A DNA stretch of 36,986 bases from Bacteroidota bacterium (GTDB lineage: Bacteria; Bacteroidota; Rhodothermia; Rhodothermales; UBA10348): positions 1-36,986 of the forward strand of contig JAJCYP010000060.1 in the NCBI GenBank assembly GCA_029262855.1, in the 5' to 3' direction. A program made the position numbers and the translations under genes. Numbering within the stretch: the first letter of the stretch is position 1; every line of letters begins with the position of its first letter. The notes beneath the pieces are model-generated. The model made no database searches. It was not told the origin of the DNA and was given only the letters and a program-made list of their open reading frames with translations. Positions 26,171-34,313 of this stretch are shown here, one piece after another.

Positions 26171-27385
26171 CTACCGAACCACCATCAGGACCCGCGATCC
26201 CCTCTCCGTCGCCGATCGCCAGCGGACCATGTAGAGTCCTGGTGGATGAGATGAAAGATCCAACTCGCCGTCACCGGTTTCACTGCGTGCCACAAGAATG
26301 CGGCGACCCAGCATGTCGGACACGACCAACTCAATCCTGGCTCCAATGTCGGACGTCAGTCGGAAGAGCCCAGTGCTCGGGTTCGGGTACAGGCTCCAAC
26401 CATCGCGATCGGGAATTTCCGCTGTCGCGAGGCCGGTGCTCACATCGAAGTAAACGGTTGCCTCTCCAGAGAATCCACCGTGCGAGACACGTCCGCGCGC
26501 CACGATCTCGCCCGTGATTCGAAGGTCAGCATTGTTGCCGGCCAGATCTACGCTCTGGGCGAGATCCAGATTGAAAATCACGAGCGAGCTGTCACCACTG
26601 GCCCCGGCCAGACCCGCCAGGTCGGACGAGGTCGATGTTTCAAACGATTGGACGCCTGCCGGCACTTGTCCTCCGAGTGCACCAGACCCGGAGATCTGGA
26701 TGGTACCCGACACGCCCAGCTCATTTGAGGTCTGGGTAAACAGCCCCGCGAAACCCGGCACCACCGACGGTCCGGACTCCAGCAGGGTGAGCCGAAGACC
26801 GGACGGCGCCACTCCGACATGTACAGTGAGGACGGTTACCCCAAGATCGCCATAGTCGAAGGCGAGCGCGGCCGACTCCCGGTTGACCAGTTCCAGTCCA
26901 ACCACCGACACCGAATCGAACGGCGTAGAACCCGGCCAAAGCACAGCCCGGAGGTGACCCGAAACACTGAATTGCGTTGCGTCCGAGGCACTTCCCAGAT
27001 CCGTGGTGAGGTCTGCCGCAAAATCGACGCCGGAGGCGACCGTGTCGATTTCGAACATGCCGGACGGAATAACGCGAAGGCGATAGACGAGCGAATCCCG
27101 CCCTACGAAAGTGGCGTCCGGATCATAGAACAGCGCCCCCGTGGAGTCCCAGTGGACGACACCGTGCCGAGGCGGGATCACAATGTCCACGGAAACTGAG
27201 TCCAGGCCATCGCGCTCATCATTCGCCAGGAGATCGATGGCGGTGGACCGGCCAGCCACCACATCCACCCTATCGCCCACTGCGACCTGCCCGGCGGCGG
27301 TCGGCGGGGACACCAACGACGTAATCGCCATTGCAATAACGGCTATTAAATGGTGGCGTGGGGGTGATGCGTAGTTGCTGATCAT
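26171..27385 (-). CDS. Secreted protein with Ig-like N-domain and T9SS type A sorting domain
   Basis: A 404-residue protein with a signal peptide (hydrophobic LIAVIAMAITSLVS, cleavage near AAGQ). Residues ~35-105 resemble a cadherin/Ig-like repeat (STAIDLLANDERDG and HWDSTGALFYDPDATFVGRD). The central part is beta-rich and unassigned. The last 75 residues, from WSLYPNPSTG at 330 through VSDMLGRRI and LSSHPPGLYMVRW to RVLMVVR, are a textbook T9SS C-terminal sorting domain. Such proteins cross the outer membrane by T9SS and are released or anchored at the surface. This is the strongest evidence that the organism has T9SS. It converges on the subtilase gene with 67 nt between. Confidence 0.88.
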   Translation of the reverse strand: MISNYASPPRHHLIAVIAMAITSLVSPPTAAGQVAVGDRVDVVAGRSTAIDLLANDERDGLDSVSVDIVIPPRHGVVHWDSTGALFYDPDATFVGRDSLVYRLRVIPSGMFEIDTVASGVDFAADLTTDLGSASDATQFSVSGHLRAVLWPGSTPFDSVSVVGLELVNRESAALAFDYGDLGVTVLTVHVGVAPSGLRLTLLESGPSVVPGFAGLFTQTSNELGVSGTIQISGSGALGGQVPAGVQSFETSTSSDLAGLAGASGDSSLVIFNLDLAQSVDLAGNNADLRITGEIVARGRVSHGGFSGEATVYFDVSTGLATAEIPDRDGWSLYPNPSTGLFRLTSDIGARIELVVSDMLGRRILVARSETGDGELDLSSHPPGLYMVRWRSATERGSRVLMVVR

Positions 27386-27475
27386 GTCGGGTCAATCTCG
27401 CAATAGCGCGCACGTTCCCCCACGCCGCCACCTCGCAGGCAGCACCCGGAGTGAATCACAGGCGGCCCCCACCGG

Positions 27476-27483
27476 TACCTTGC
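27476..27483 (+). promoter_or_regulatory. Possible -7 box just before the DAO-family gene
   Basis: TACCTTGC sits 3 nt before the ATG at 27487, in the same placement as the -7 box of the deaminase gene at 14854. No -33 TTG is found 19-21 nt upstream, so support is weak. Confidence 0.25.
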
Positions 27484-27486
27484 GGA

Positions 27487-28548
27487 ATGGAGCACCCTAC
27501 GGTTATTGTCGGAGCCGGGATGGCGGGCGTCTGCGCTGCCCTGGCCATCTCGAAGCACGCCCCGGTCCTGCTGGCCGATATCCCCTCGCCGGAAGCCGCC
27601 TCCATGGCCGCAGTGGCGGGGCTGGCAAACCCCATCATCCCCCGGAGAGCCAATCTGGTCTGGCGCTGCTGCGAAGCCCTCAAGGCCCTCGAAAAGCTGT
27701 CACTCGAGCTGGAGGTGCCTCCTCTCCACCACGGGCTCCTGCGGCCCGCCACGTCCTGGGACGCCATGGAGGGCTACCGAGCCCGGGCGGCCTCACACCC
27801 GGAAATTGCGCGCTGGCATGGTCCGGAAGCGAGTGCCGAGGCCTGGCCCTGGATCGAAACCCCGTTCGGCACCCTCGAGGTGCTTGAGGGAGGCGCCTTC
27901 GATCTGCAGGCTTTCGTTCGCGCGGGGATCGGCCGCCTCGAGTCACGTGGCGCCTCGATTCGCGCGGACTGGTTGCTGACAGGATGGCGGGAGTCCTTGG
28001 ATGCGGTTGAGGCGGTTTTCCAGGGACCAGACGGCCCACACACCTTTCCCTGCAGCCGGCTCATTCTGGCCGCGGGAGCCGGCTTCCGAAACTTCCCCGA
28101 ACTCGCCCGCCTCCGCCTGCATCCTCTCAAAGGTCAGCTCCTGGTTGTCGAAGTGGACCATCCTCCAGACGGCGTTCGCCCGGTCTCGGGGGGAGGGTAC
28201 ATGGTCCCGATGGGCAACCGCATGGTCATTGGGAGTTCCTATGAGCACCAGTTCCACGGCGCCGGTCCGCGCGCCGAAGTCACGGACGAACTCCTGTCGC
28301 GGGCGACGAAATCGATGCCTTGGCTTGAAGCCGCGCGCGTCGTGGACGAGCGTGCGGGCATTCGCGTCACGGTTCCCGGCACCCGCCTTCCGATGGTCGG
28401 CCCCTTGCCCGGTCACCGCAGCACCTGGATCCTCAGCGGCCTTGCATCCAGGGGCCTCCTGATGGCTCCCTACCTCGCGGCCAATCTCTCAGATTGGATA
28501 GCCGACCCGAACGCCATCCCGAAGGAGCTTCACGTCACGCTTGGCTAG
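27487..28548 (+). CDS. DAO-family FAD-dependent oxidoreductase
   Basis: A 353-residue flavoprotein. The ATG at 27487 puts the dinucleotide-binding motif VGAGMAG (Gly9, Gly11, Gly14) at its proper place near the N-terminus; a longer reading adds 12 unrelated residues. The middle has the DAO beta-sheet blocks (LRLHPLKGQLLVVEV, YMVPMGNRMVIGSSYE). The end has GIRVTVPGTRLPMVGPLPG and LSGLASRGLLMAPYLA, the C-terminal FAD-contact block shared by glycine/D-amino-acid oxidases and the MnmC oxidase domain. No signal peptide, so it is cytosolic. The substrate is not determined. The aldolase gene follows after about 200 nt with its own -7 box. Confidence 0.85.
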   Translation: MEHPTVIVGAGMAGVCAALAISKHAPVLLADIPSPEAASMAAVAGLANPIIPRRANLVWRCCEALKALEKLSLELEVPPLHHGLLRPATSWDAMEGYRARAASHPEIARWHGPEASAEAWPWIETPFGTLEVLEGGAFDLQAFVRAGIGRLESRGASIRADWLLTGWRESLDAVEAVFQGPDGPHTFPCSRLILAAGAGFRNFPELARLRLHPLKGQLLVVEVDHPPDGVRPVSGGGYMVPMGNRMVIGSSYEHQFHGAGPRAEVTDELLSRATKSMPWLEAARVVDERAGIRVTVPGTRLPMVGPLPGHRSTWILSGLASRGLLMAPYLAANLSDWIADPNAIPKELHVTLG

Positions 28549-28687
28549 CCGTTGCCTGGCCGCGATAACGCGATCGGGCGGAGGGTGGCGTTGCCCGGGT
28601 GCGGCAATTCTGGCGAGAACGCTGTGAAGAAAGCGGTTCCATGCCCTGTTGGCCCCTCCCATGGGTGTACAGGGCACCCACCGCACG

Positions 28688-28695
28688 TATTTTTG
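28688..28695 (+). promoter_or_regulatory. -7 box (TATTTTTG) of the fbaB promoter
   Basis: TATTTTTG matches the Bacteroidota TAnnTTTG box exactly and lies 55 nt before the aldolase ATG, in the 202-nt gap after the DAO-family gene. A good -33 TTTG at 19-21 nt is not visible. Confidence 0.45.
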
Positions 28696-28750
28696 CTTCA
28701 CGGGCTCCCGCCCGCCGCAAATCCCATCGACCAATCTCTCGAGGCGCGCC

Positions 28751-29830
28751 ATGGCCGCTGCAGCCACGTCCCGAATTGCTGATATCCTGGGTGACCAGGC
28801 CAGCTATCTGCTGGATCACAAGTCCACGACCATCTCAAAGGATGACCTGCACCTTCCGGGTGGAGACTTCGTCGACCGCATTTTTGCGCACACAGATCGC
28901 AACATCCAGACGATGCGTTCTCTGCAGACCCTCTACGGCACCGGGCGCCTGGGCGGCACCGGCTATCTGTCGATCCTGCCGGTCGACCAGGGCATCGAGC
29001 ATTCGGCGGGCGCTTCGTTCGCCAAGAACCCGATCTACTTCGATCCGGCAAACATCGTCGAGCTTGCCATCGAGGGCGGTTGCAACGCCGTAGCCTCGAC
29101 GTACGGCGTCCTCGGATCCGTGGCGCGGAAATACGCGCACAAGATTCCGTTCATCATGAAGTTCAACCACAATGAGCTTCTGACCTACCCCAACAAGTTC
29201 GACCAGGTGATGTACGCCCGGATGGAGGAAGCCTGGAACATGGGCTGCGTCGGGGTTGGAGCGACCATCTACTTCGGATCCGATCAAGCCACGCGCCAGC
29301 TGCAGGAAGTCACCGAGGCATTCGCCATCGCGCACGAGATGGGCATGGCAACGATCCTGTGGTGCTACGTGCGGAACTCAGGCTTCAAGGTGGACGGTGT
29401 CAACCACGAGTCCTCGGCCGACCTCACCGGTCAGGCGGACCACCTGGGCGCTACCATCGAGGCGGACATCGTCAAGCAGAAGCAGCCAACCCAGAACTAC
29501 GGATACCGTGCGCTGAACAGCGGCGATTCCAGCTACGGCAAGCTCGACGAGCGGATCTACACCGAGCTCTCCAGCGATCATCCGATCGACCTCACCCGCT
29601 ACCAGGTGGCCAATGCCTACATGGGCAGGGTCGGGACGATCAACTCCGGCGGCGCCTCCGGGAGCAACGACCTCCAGCAGGCTGTTGCCACGGCCGTCAT
29701 CAACAAGCGGGCCGGAGGCATGGGCCTCATTTCGGGTCGCAAGGCCTTCCAGCGTCCGATGAAGGAAGGTGTCGGCATTCTGAACTCCATTCAGGATGTG
29801 TACCTGGACGAGGGCGTGACGATCGCGTAG
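28751..29830 (+). CDS. fbaB: Class I fructose-bisphosphate aldolase (DhnA/FbaB type)
   Basis: A 359-residue cytosolic enzyme that cleaves fructose-1,6-bisphosphate to dihydroxyacetone phosphate and glyceraldehyde-3-phosphate (reversible). It follows the E. coli FbaB pattern closely: [20 protein letters not shown], the [11 protein letters not shown] block, [28 protein letters not shown] and ADIVKQKQP, with the Schiff-base Lys242. The C-terminal [20 protein letters not shown] phosphate-binding loop is present. The ATG at 28751 is preferred because the product then starts as in FbaB; an upstream ATG at 28649 would add 34 non-homologous residues and lie before the -7 box. Together with pyk it serves glycolysis/gluconeogenesis. 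Confidence 0.96.
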   Translation: MAAAATSRIADILGDQASYLLDHKSTTISKDDLHLPGGDFVDRIFAHTDRNIQTMRSLQTLYGTGRLGGTGYLSILPVDQGIEHSAGASFAKNPIYFDPANIVELAIEGGCNAVASTYGVLGSVARKYAHKIPFIMKFNHNELLTYPNKFDQVMYARMEEAWNMGCVGVGATIYFGSDQATRQLQEVTEAFAIAHEMGMATILWCYVRNSGFKVDGVNHESSADLTGQADHLGATIEADIVKQKQPTQNYGYRALNSGDSSYGKLDERIYTELSSDHPIDLTRYQVANAYMGRVGTINSGGASGSNDLQQAVATAVINKRAGGMGLISGRKAFQRPMKEGVGILNSIQDVYLDEGVTIA

Positions 29831-29914
29831 CGACGGGCACAGTCGAGCCTTCGAAACTCCCCGCGCTCCCGGCGTATACTGGCGCCCTGATTGCCTCAAC
29901 TCCAGACAGACCTC

Positions 29915-31777
29915 ATGTCAGAAGACGCGCCCAACGAGCCGGTGGTGGATCCCGCCGAACCCTTGACCACAGACGACCAGGAGTCGGCATCCGAGAACGG
30001 GGAATCCCAAACCGTCCAAATGAGCGTGCCGTCCCCCGCGGCGCCCAGTCTGCTGGAACAGTACACCGCCCACTACCCCGACTGGGCACGCGATTTCGCG
30101 CGGCGGTACCTGACCAAGACCATCAACCAGTTCATCCTCTACGGCAACGTGCGGGACCTGGTACCCACGGGCGACGATGAGACCCCCTACTCGTCGCTCA
30201 GGGACTTCATGGTGGAGGACCTCTTCGCCTCCCGCGACATCGTCATTTTCTACGATCGGTCCAGCGGCATCCACTTTGCGGACAAGGCTTCCCAGAAAGA
30301 CTTCAACCGGGCACTGAGCGGGTACGACACCATTTTCGGGACCGACTTCGCCAAGAAGCTCCCCAAGGATCCGGTGCGCGTGCTGGCCGTGCTCCAGAAC
30401 TACTTCCGGATCCGTCTGGCAGAAGGCAAACGTGTCGCCTGCGTTCTGGACTATGCCGAGACGCTGGTCCCCATGGCCGAGGCCTCCCAGTACTCGGGCG
30501 AGGACAGAAACGCGCTGGTGTTTCTGCAGAAGTGGTCTCACGACCCACTGTTCCTGGAGAGCGACTTCACGCTGATCCTTGTGGCGGAGAATCTGACGGA
30601 ATTGAACCAGCAGATCGTCCAGAGTCCCTACACATCGGAGATCAAACTCCCGATGCCGGACGAGGCTGCCAGGAAGAAGTACGTCGATTGGTTCCTCAAG
30701 GGAGAGGAAGAGGAATACCGAAAGTGTTCCGAGGTGCCGCCCTCCGGACTGGCGGGGAATACCGCGGGCCTGGGATACATCCAGATGCGGACCATCCTCG
30801 CGGACGTCCTCGAGAACAGGACCGAACTCACCTACGAGACGCTGTCCGAACTCAAGAAGGAGTTCATCGAGGCCGAAGCCCACGGCATGCTGGAATTCGT
30901 GGAAACGGACTGGAATCTGGACATGGTGGCCGGCCATAAGGAGGCCAAGGAACATCTGCGCCAGGCTGCCCGCGCCTTGAAGGCCGGCCAATCTGACGTC
31001 CTGCCCATGGGATACCTGGTTTCGGGACCGGTCGGAACCGGCAAGACCTTCAGCATCACCTGCTTTGCCGGCGAGATCGGCATCCCGATGGTGAAGCTCA
31101 AGAACTTCCGCTCACAGTGGCAAGGCCAGACGGAGGCGAATCTGGAGCGGATCCTCGGGCTGCTCGAAGCGATGACGCCGGTAGCGGTGATGATCGACGA
31201 GGCCGATGCCGCCCTCGGAAACCGCGATGCGTCCGGTGATTCTGGGGTATCGAAGCGGGTCTTCGGCCAGATTGCCCAGTTCATGAGCAACCCGAAGCAC
31301 CGCGGGCGCATCATCTTCTTCCTCGTCACCGCCAGACCGGACTTCATGCCGGTCGACCTCAAGCGTCAGGGGCGGGCCGAGGAGCACATCGCCCTCTTCT
31401 ATCCCTCGGACCGGGAGGAAAGAGAGGAACTCCTGGAGGTGATGCTTCGGCGCACGGGATTGGATCTGCCCATGGAGAACATGCCGGAGACCCTGCTCAA
31501 TGGGGATCGCGCCTTCAGCGGGGCTGACATGGAGGCGCTGCTGACGCGGGCCAAGTTCAGGGCCGCCGCGGCCGAGCCGCCGCAGGAGGTGGACACGCAG
31601 ATCATCCAGGAGGTCGTGGACGACTTCATGCCGCCCACCTACCCGCTGCAGGTCGAGTTGCAGACGCTCGCCGCGGTGATGGAGTGCACGTCACGCGCGC
31701 TTCTGCCAGAAAAGTACCGCGCCATGGACCGCGAGACCATTGTTCGCCGCGTCGAGGAGTTGAAGCGACTGGTGTAG
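29915..31777 (+). CDS. Tandem AAA protein: degenerate N-terminal AAA domain plus active C-terminal AAA ATPase
   Basis: A 620-residue soluble protein (ATG 29915). After an acidic, disordered ~45 residues, the region ~60-280 looks like an AAA fold without a P-loop: LTKTINQFILYGNVRDLVP where Walker A is expected, a Walker-B-like ACVLDYAE (Asp179, Glu182) and TLILVAENLTELNQQI as a sensor-1-like strand. The C-terminal AAA module is complete: GPVGTGKT at 371-378, VMIDEADA with Asp428/Glu429, a sensor strand FFLVTARPDF and an RQGRAEEHI arginine block. The layout (inactive first ring, active second ring) recalls NSF/p97-like machines, but I know no named bacterial homologue. It follows fbaB after 84 nt. 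Function unknown; an unfoldase or remodelling role is only inferred. Confidence 0.75.
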   Translation: MSEDAPNEPVVDPAEPLTTDDQESASENGESQTVQMSVPSPAAPSLLEQYTAHYPDWARDFARRYLTKTINQFILYGNVRDLVPTGDDETPYSSLRDFMVEDLFASRDIVIFYDRSSGIHFADKASQKDFNRALSGYDTIFGTDFAKKLPKDPVRVLAVLQNYFRIRLAEGKRVACVLDYAETLVPMAEASQYSGEDRNALVFLQKWSHDPLFLESDFTLILVAENLTELNQQIVQSPYTSEIKLPMPDEAARKKYVDWFLKGEEEEYRKCSEVPPSGLAGNTAGLGYIQMRTILADVLENRTELTYETLSELKKEFIEAEAHGMLEFVETDWNLDMVAGHKEAKEHLRQAARALKAGQSDVLPMGYLVSGPVGTGKTFSITCFAGEIGIPMVKLKNFRSQWQGQTEANLERILGLLEAMTPVAVMIDEADAALGNRDASGDSGVSKRVFGQIAQFMSNPKHRGRIIFFLVTARPDFMPVDLKRQGRAEEHIALFYPSDREEREELLEVMLRRTGLDLPMENMPETLLNGDRAFSGADMEALLTRAKFRAAAAEPPQEVDTQIIQEVVDDFMPPTYPLQVELQTLAAVMECTSRALLPEKYRAMDRETIVRRVEELKRLV

Positions 31778-31788
31778 CCGGGCGCGGA

Positions 31789-31992
31789 CTACTTCTGCTT
31801 CCGGGCGACCTTGGCCTCGGCGCTCAGCAGGCGATTGTACTTGTCGTAGCTGATGAGGACGGCGTAGGGTTCGTTGTTTTTCTGGATCAGAATTCCGCGA
31901 TCAATCTTTTTCGCGTGTTCGACCAGGTCAGACGTGTTCGAGCGGAGTTCTGTAATCGTCGCAACAGCTTCGATTCCACGGGTGCTATACAT
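31789..31992 (-). CDS. Phd/YefM-like antitoxin, without an adjacent toxin
   Basis: A 67-residue protein from the ATG at 31990-31992. The N-terminus ATITELRSNTSDLVEHAKK matches the DNA-binding/dimerisation half of Phd/YefM antitoxins, and GILIQKNNEPYAVLISYDKY is the usual second block. The open frame continues upstream, but those residues (to 32256) lack family features and cross AT-rich intergenic DNA. No toxin ORF follows: the stop lies 11 nt from the end of the convergent AAA gene, and the upstream neighbour is divergent. Local base composition is clearly AT-richer than the flanks, which suggests acquisition. It could repress its own promoter or be a solitary regulator. Confidence 0.65.
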   Translation of the reverse strand: MYSTRGIEAVATITELRSNTSDLVEHAKKIDRGILIQKNNEPYAVLISYDKYNRLLSAEAKVARKQK

Positions 31993-32172
31993 GCTTTTCG
32001 TCGGCTGCCCGATCAAGGGAGCCAAATGGTGAAGTGAATGAGTATACCATTCCGTGACGAAGACGTGTAGCAAATAGGCGCAATAGTTCTTTGGTATGTG
32101 GATGGATGGCAGCGCAGAGATCCACTTTTGCTTTTCGCTTATCATGCCTCGGAACTCAAAACAACGTGATTC

Positions 32173-32451
32173 ATGCGCCTCTGCCGCGTGATTGGTACCA
32201 CCGTGTCGACTCGAAAGGATTCCTCTTTTCGGGCCAGCAAACTCTTGGTGGTACAACCGATCGACCTTGATGGGACACTGCTTCCGGAGCGCGACATGCT
32301 TGCACTGGACCCCGGGTTCAGCGCAGGGAGAGGAGACGTGGTCCTGACGGCCCGCGAGGGATCCGCGGCCCGCCAGGTGACCGGTGAAGATCCGCTCCCG
32401 GCCAACGTTGTGATCATCGGCGTAGTGGATGACTGGGAGGTCCGCGTTTAA
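32173..32451 (+). CDS. EutN/CcmL family microcompartment vertex protein (orphan)
   Basis: A 92-residue protein, the normal size of the family. It begins MRLCRVIGTTVSTRKDSSF and has the LLVVQPIDLDG strand, the GRGDVVLTAREGSAAR loop and a final VVIIGVVDDWEV, all characteristic of pentameric BMC vertex proteins that cap the corners of bacterial microcompartments. No BMC shell hexamer (Pfam BMC) or signature enzyme is in the window, so it may be an orphan with another job or belong to a distant locus. It sits between the antitoxin (divergent, 180 nt) and the amidohydrolase cluster. I see no signal peptide. Confidence 0.8.
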   Translation: MRLCRVIGTTVSTRKDSSFRASKLLVVQPIDLDGTLLPERDMLALDPGFSAGRGDVVLTAREGSAARQVTGEDPLPANVVIIGVVDDWEVRV

Positions 32452-32467
32452 AAGCCCGAAGTATGCC

Positions 32468-32499
32468 CTTGCCGAGTGCGCCGCGCCTGACTAGATTTT
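32468..32499 (+). promoter_or_regulatory. Bacteroidota-type promoter of the amidohydrolase cluster
   Basis: CTTG (32468-32471), 20 nt and TAGATTTT (32492-32499) fit TTTG-N19-21-TAnnTTTG with one mismatch in each box. It lies 57 nt before the first amidohydrolase ATG and would drive all three genes. Confidence 0.5.
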
Positions 32500-32556
32500 C
32501 ATGCTTCGTCGGCGCCTGCTGACGAGCCCGGCCGACCCCCACAACTCCCTGAGGCA

Positions 32557-34311
32557 ATGAGGCTTTCTACTACGCTGCGCGCAGCCATCGTATGCGCCCT
32601 GCTTATCGGCGGCACCCAGAGCTCAACGGCTCAAATTGCCCCACCATCCCGAACGGTTGCCATCACCGGCGCCACGGTAATTCCGGCTCCCGGCCAGACC
32701 ATTCCCGGCGCGACTGTGGTGATCCGCGATGGACTCATCACCGGCGTCGGTGTCGGGATCCCCATCCCCTACGACGCCCGGATCGTCGAGGCCGATTCCA
32801 TGTATGTCTATGCGGGCTTCATCGACCCGCTCTCCTACGTCGGCCAGGAGGCCCCCAGAGCTAATCAGGGCGGCGGATTTGGTGGAGGAGGAGGAGGAGG
32901 CAACCAGGAGCCCGTGGCCGACCGGGGCAATCCTCCCTTTGACCGGGCCGGGCTCGAGCCGTACCTGGACGTCCGGGACAAACTGGATCCGGAGCACGCC
33001 TCAGTCGAAGCGATGCGCAACGCCGGATTCACGGCTGCCCACGCGGTGCCGCGCGGGAGAATGCTCCCCGGCAGCGGCGCGGTCGTCGTACTCCACGGCA
33101 GCACGGCCGACGAGATGATTCTGGCGGCCGATGTCTCCATGTTTGCCCAATTCCAGGGTGCGCGGGGTGTCTATCCGGGTACGCCGATGGCCATGATGGC
33201 GAAGATGCGTCAACTGTATACAGAGGCGCAGCGCCGCCACGGCCTGGATGCGCAGTATGAGGACGACGCCAACGGAATGAGTCGCCCCCCCTATGACCCG
33301 GTCCACAGCGCTTTCTTCCCGGTCATCGAAGGCGACACACCGGTGTTCTTCTTTGTGGACGACGCCCTCGAGACCCACAGGGCCCTGACGCTCCGTGAGG
33401 ACCTCGGATTTCGCATGGTCCTGGCCGGTGTGCCGCAAGGCTACGACATGGCCCAGAAGCTGGCCCGAAGCGGGGTGCCCATCGCCGTGACCACTGACTT
33501 CCCCAAGCAGCCCGGCTGGATGGCCTCTCTCAAGCGGGATTCGCTCCAGATTATCATGGACAACTACGATCCGGAGGTCCGTACCGCCACCTGGCGCGAC
33601 ACCGAGGCCGAAGTGCGTTCCCTGGAAGCCCGGCAGGCCCTCGCCCGTGAGGACTTCATTCAGAACGCCGCTAGGCTGGATGAAGCAGGCGTCCGCTTCG
33701 CATTTACCTCGGTGGAGACGCGACCGGCCGACATCCACAAGAACATCGGCGAGATGCTCGCGGCCGGCCTTGACACGACGGTCGCCCTGGCCGCGCTGAC
33801 CTCCCACGCCGCTGACCTGATTGGCATGTCGCGGGCGATGGGCTCCATCGAGCGCGGAAAGCTCGGAAACGTGGTGATCACCTCCGGTCCCCTCTTCGCG
33901 GAGGGCTCGGCCATCAAACACGTCGTCATCGAAGGCACGGTCTATGACATTGAGGCCGGGAAGGGTGAAGGGCGCGGCGGAGCCGATGGGTCTGGCGACG
34001 GTGCAGGTCTGGCCGGCAGTTGGACGCTGGTAGCCGAGACGCCCGACGGGGATATCGGAGGCACGCTCGAAGTCTCCCGATCCGGCGACACCTATCGCGG
34101 ATGGCTGACCTACGACGGCGTAGATCAGTCCATTCCTATTGAGGAAATCAAGGTGGACGGACGAGACGTCTCGTTCAGCTTCACGTCGCCGGACGGCTTT
34201 GTCATGGTGTCGATGACGCGGAATCGAAACGAAATGTCTGGCACTGCACTCGTGGACGGCGCCAACGCGGTGTCGGTAACCATGGAACGCGGCAACCCGA
34301 AGGGAAATTGA
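32557..34311 (+). CDS. Secreted amidohydrolase-like protein lacking the N-terminal metal motif, with C-terminal beta domain
   Basis: A 584-residue protein with a signal peptide ending near SSTAQ. It has the amidohydrolase N-terminal beta-sandwich (ITGATVIPAPGQ, VIRDGLITGVG). The expected metal motif HxH after the G-x-ID step is replaced by DPLS (Pro91, Ser93), so it probably cannot bind the usual binuclear metal. A Gly-rich loop (GGGFGGGGGGG, ~108-118) interrupts the fold. The late blocks LTSHAADLIGMSRAMGSIE and GKLGNVVI match the conserved C-terminal part of imidazolonepropionase-like amidohydrolases. Residues ~485-584 form a small beta-barrel-like accessory domain (WTLVAETPDGDIGGTLEV). It is first in a three-gene run; the next ATG is 2 nt after its stop. 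Confidence 0.75.
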   Translation: MRLSTTLRAAIVCALLIGGTQSSTAQIAPPSRTVAITGATVIPAPGQTIPGATVVIRDGLITGVGVGIPIPYDARIVEADSMYVYAGFIDPLSYVGQEAPRANQGGGFGGGGGGGNQEPVADRGNPPFDRAGLEPYLDVRDKLDPEHASVEAMRNAGFTAAHAVPRGRMLPGSGAVVVLHGSTADEMILAADVSMFAQFQGARGVYPGTPMAMMAKMRQLYTEAQRRHGLDAQYEDDANGMSRPPYDPVHSAFFPVIEGDTPVFFFVDDALETHRALTLREDLGFRMVLAGVPQGYDMAQKLARSGVPIAVTTDFPKQPGWMASLKRDSLQIIMDNYDPEVRTATWRDTEAEVRSLEARQALAREDFIQNAARLDEAGVRFAFTSVETRPADIHKNIGEMLAAGLDTTVALAALTSHAADLIGMSRAMGSIERGKLGNVVITSGPLFAEGSAIKHVVIEGTVYDIEAGKGEGRGGADGSGDGAGLAGSWTLVAETPDGDIGGTLEVSRSGDTYRGWLTYDGVDQSIPIEEIKVDGRDVSFSFTSPDGFVMVSMTRNRNEMSGTALVDGANAVSVTMERGNPKGN

Positions 34312-34313
34312 AG

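Noticed and set aside
28751-32451. fbaB plus EutN-like gene as a sugar-degrading microcompartment locus
   Set aside because: The aldolase is an ordinary FbaB-type enzyme, lies 2.3 kb away beyond an unrelated AAA gene, and no shell hexamer is present.
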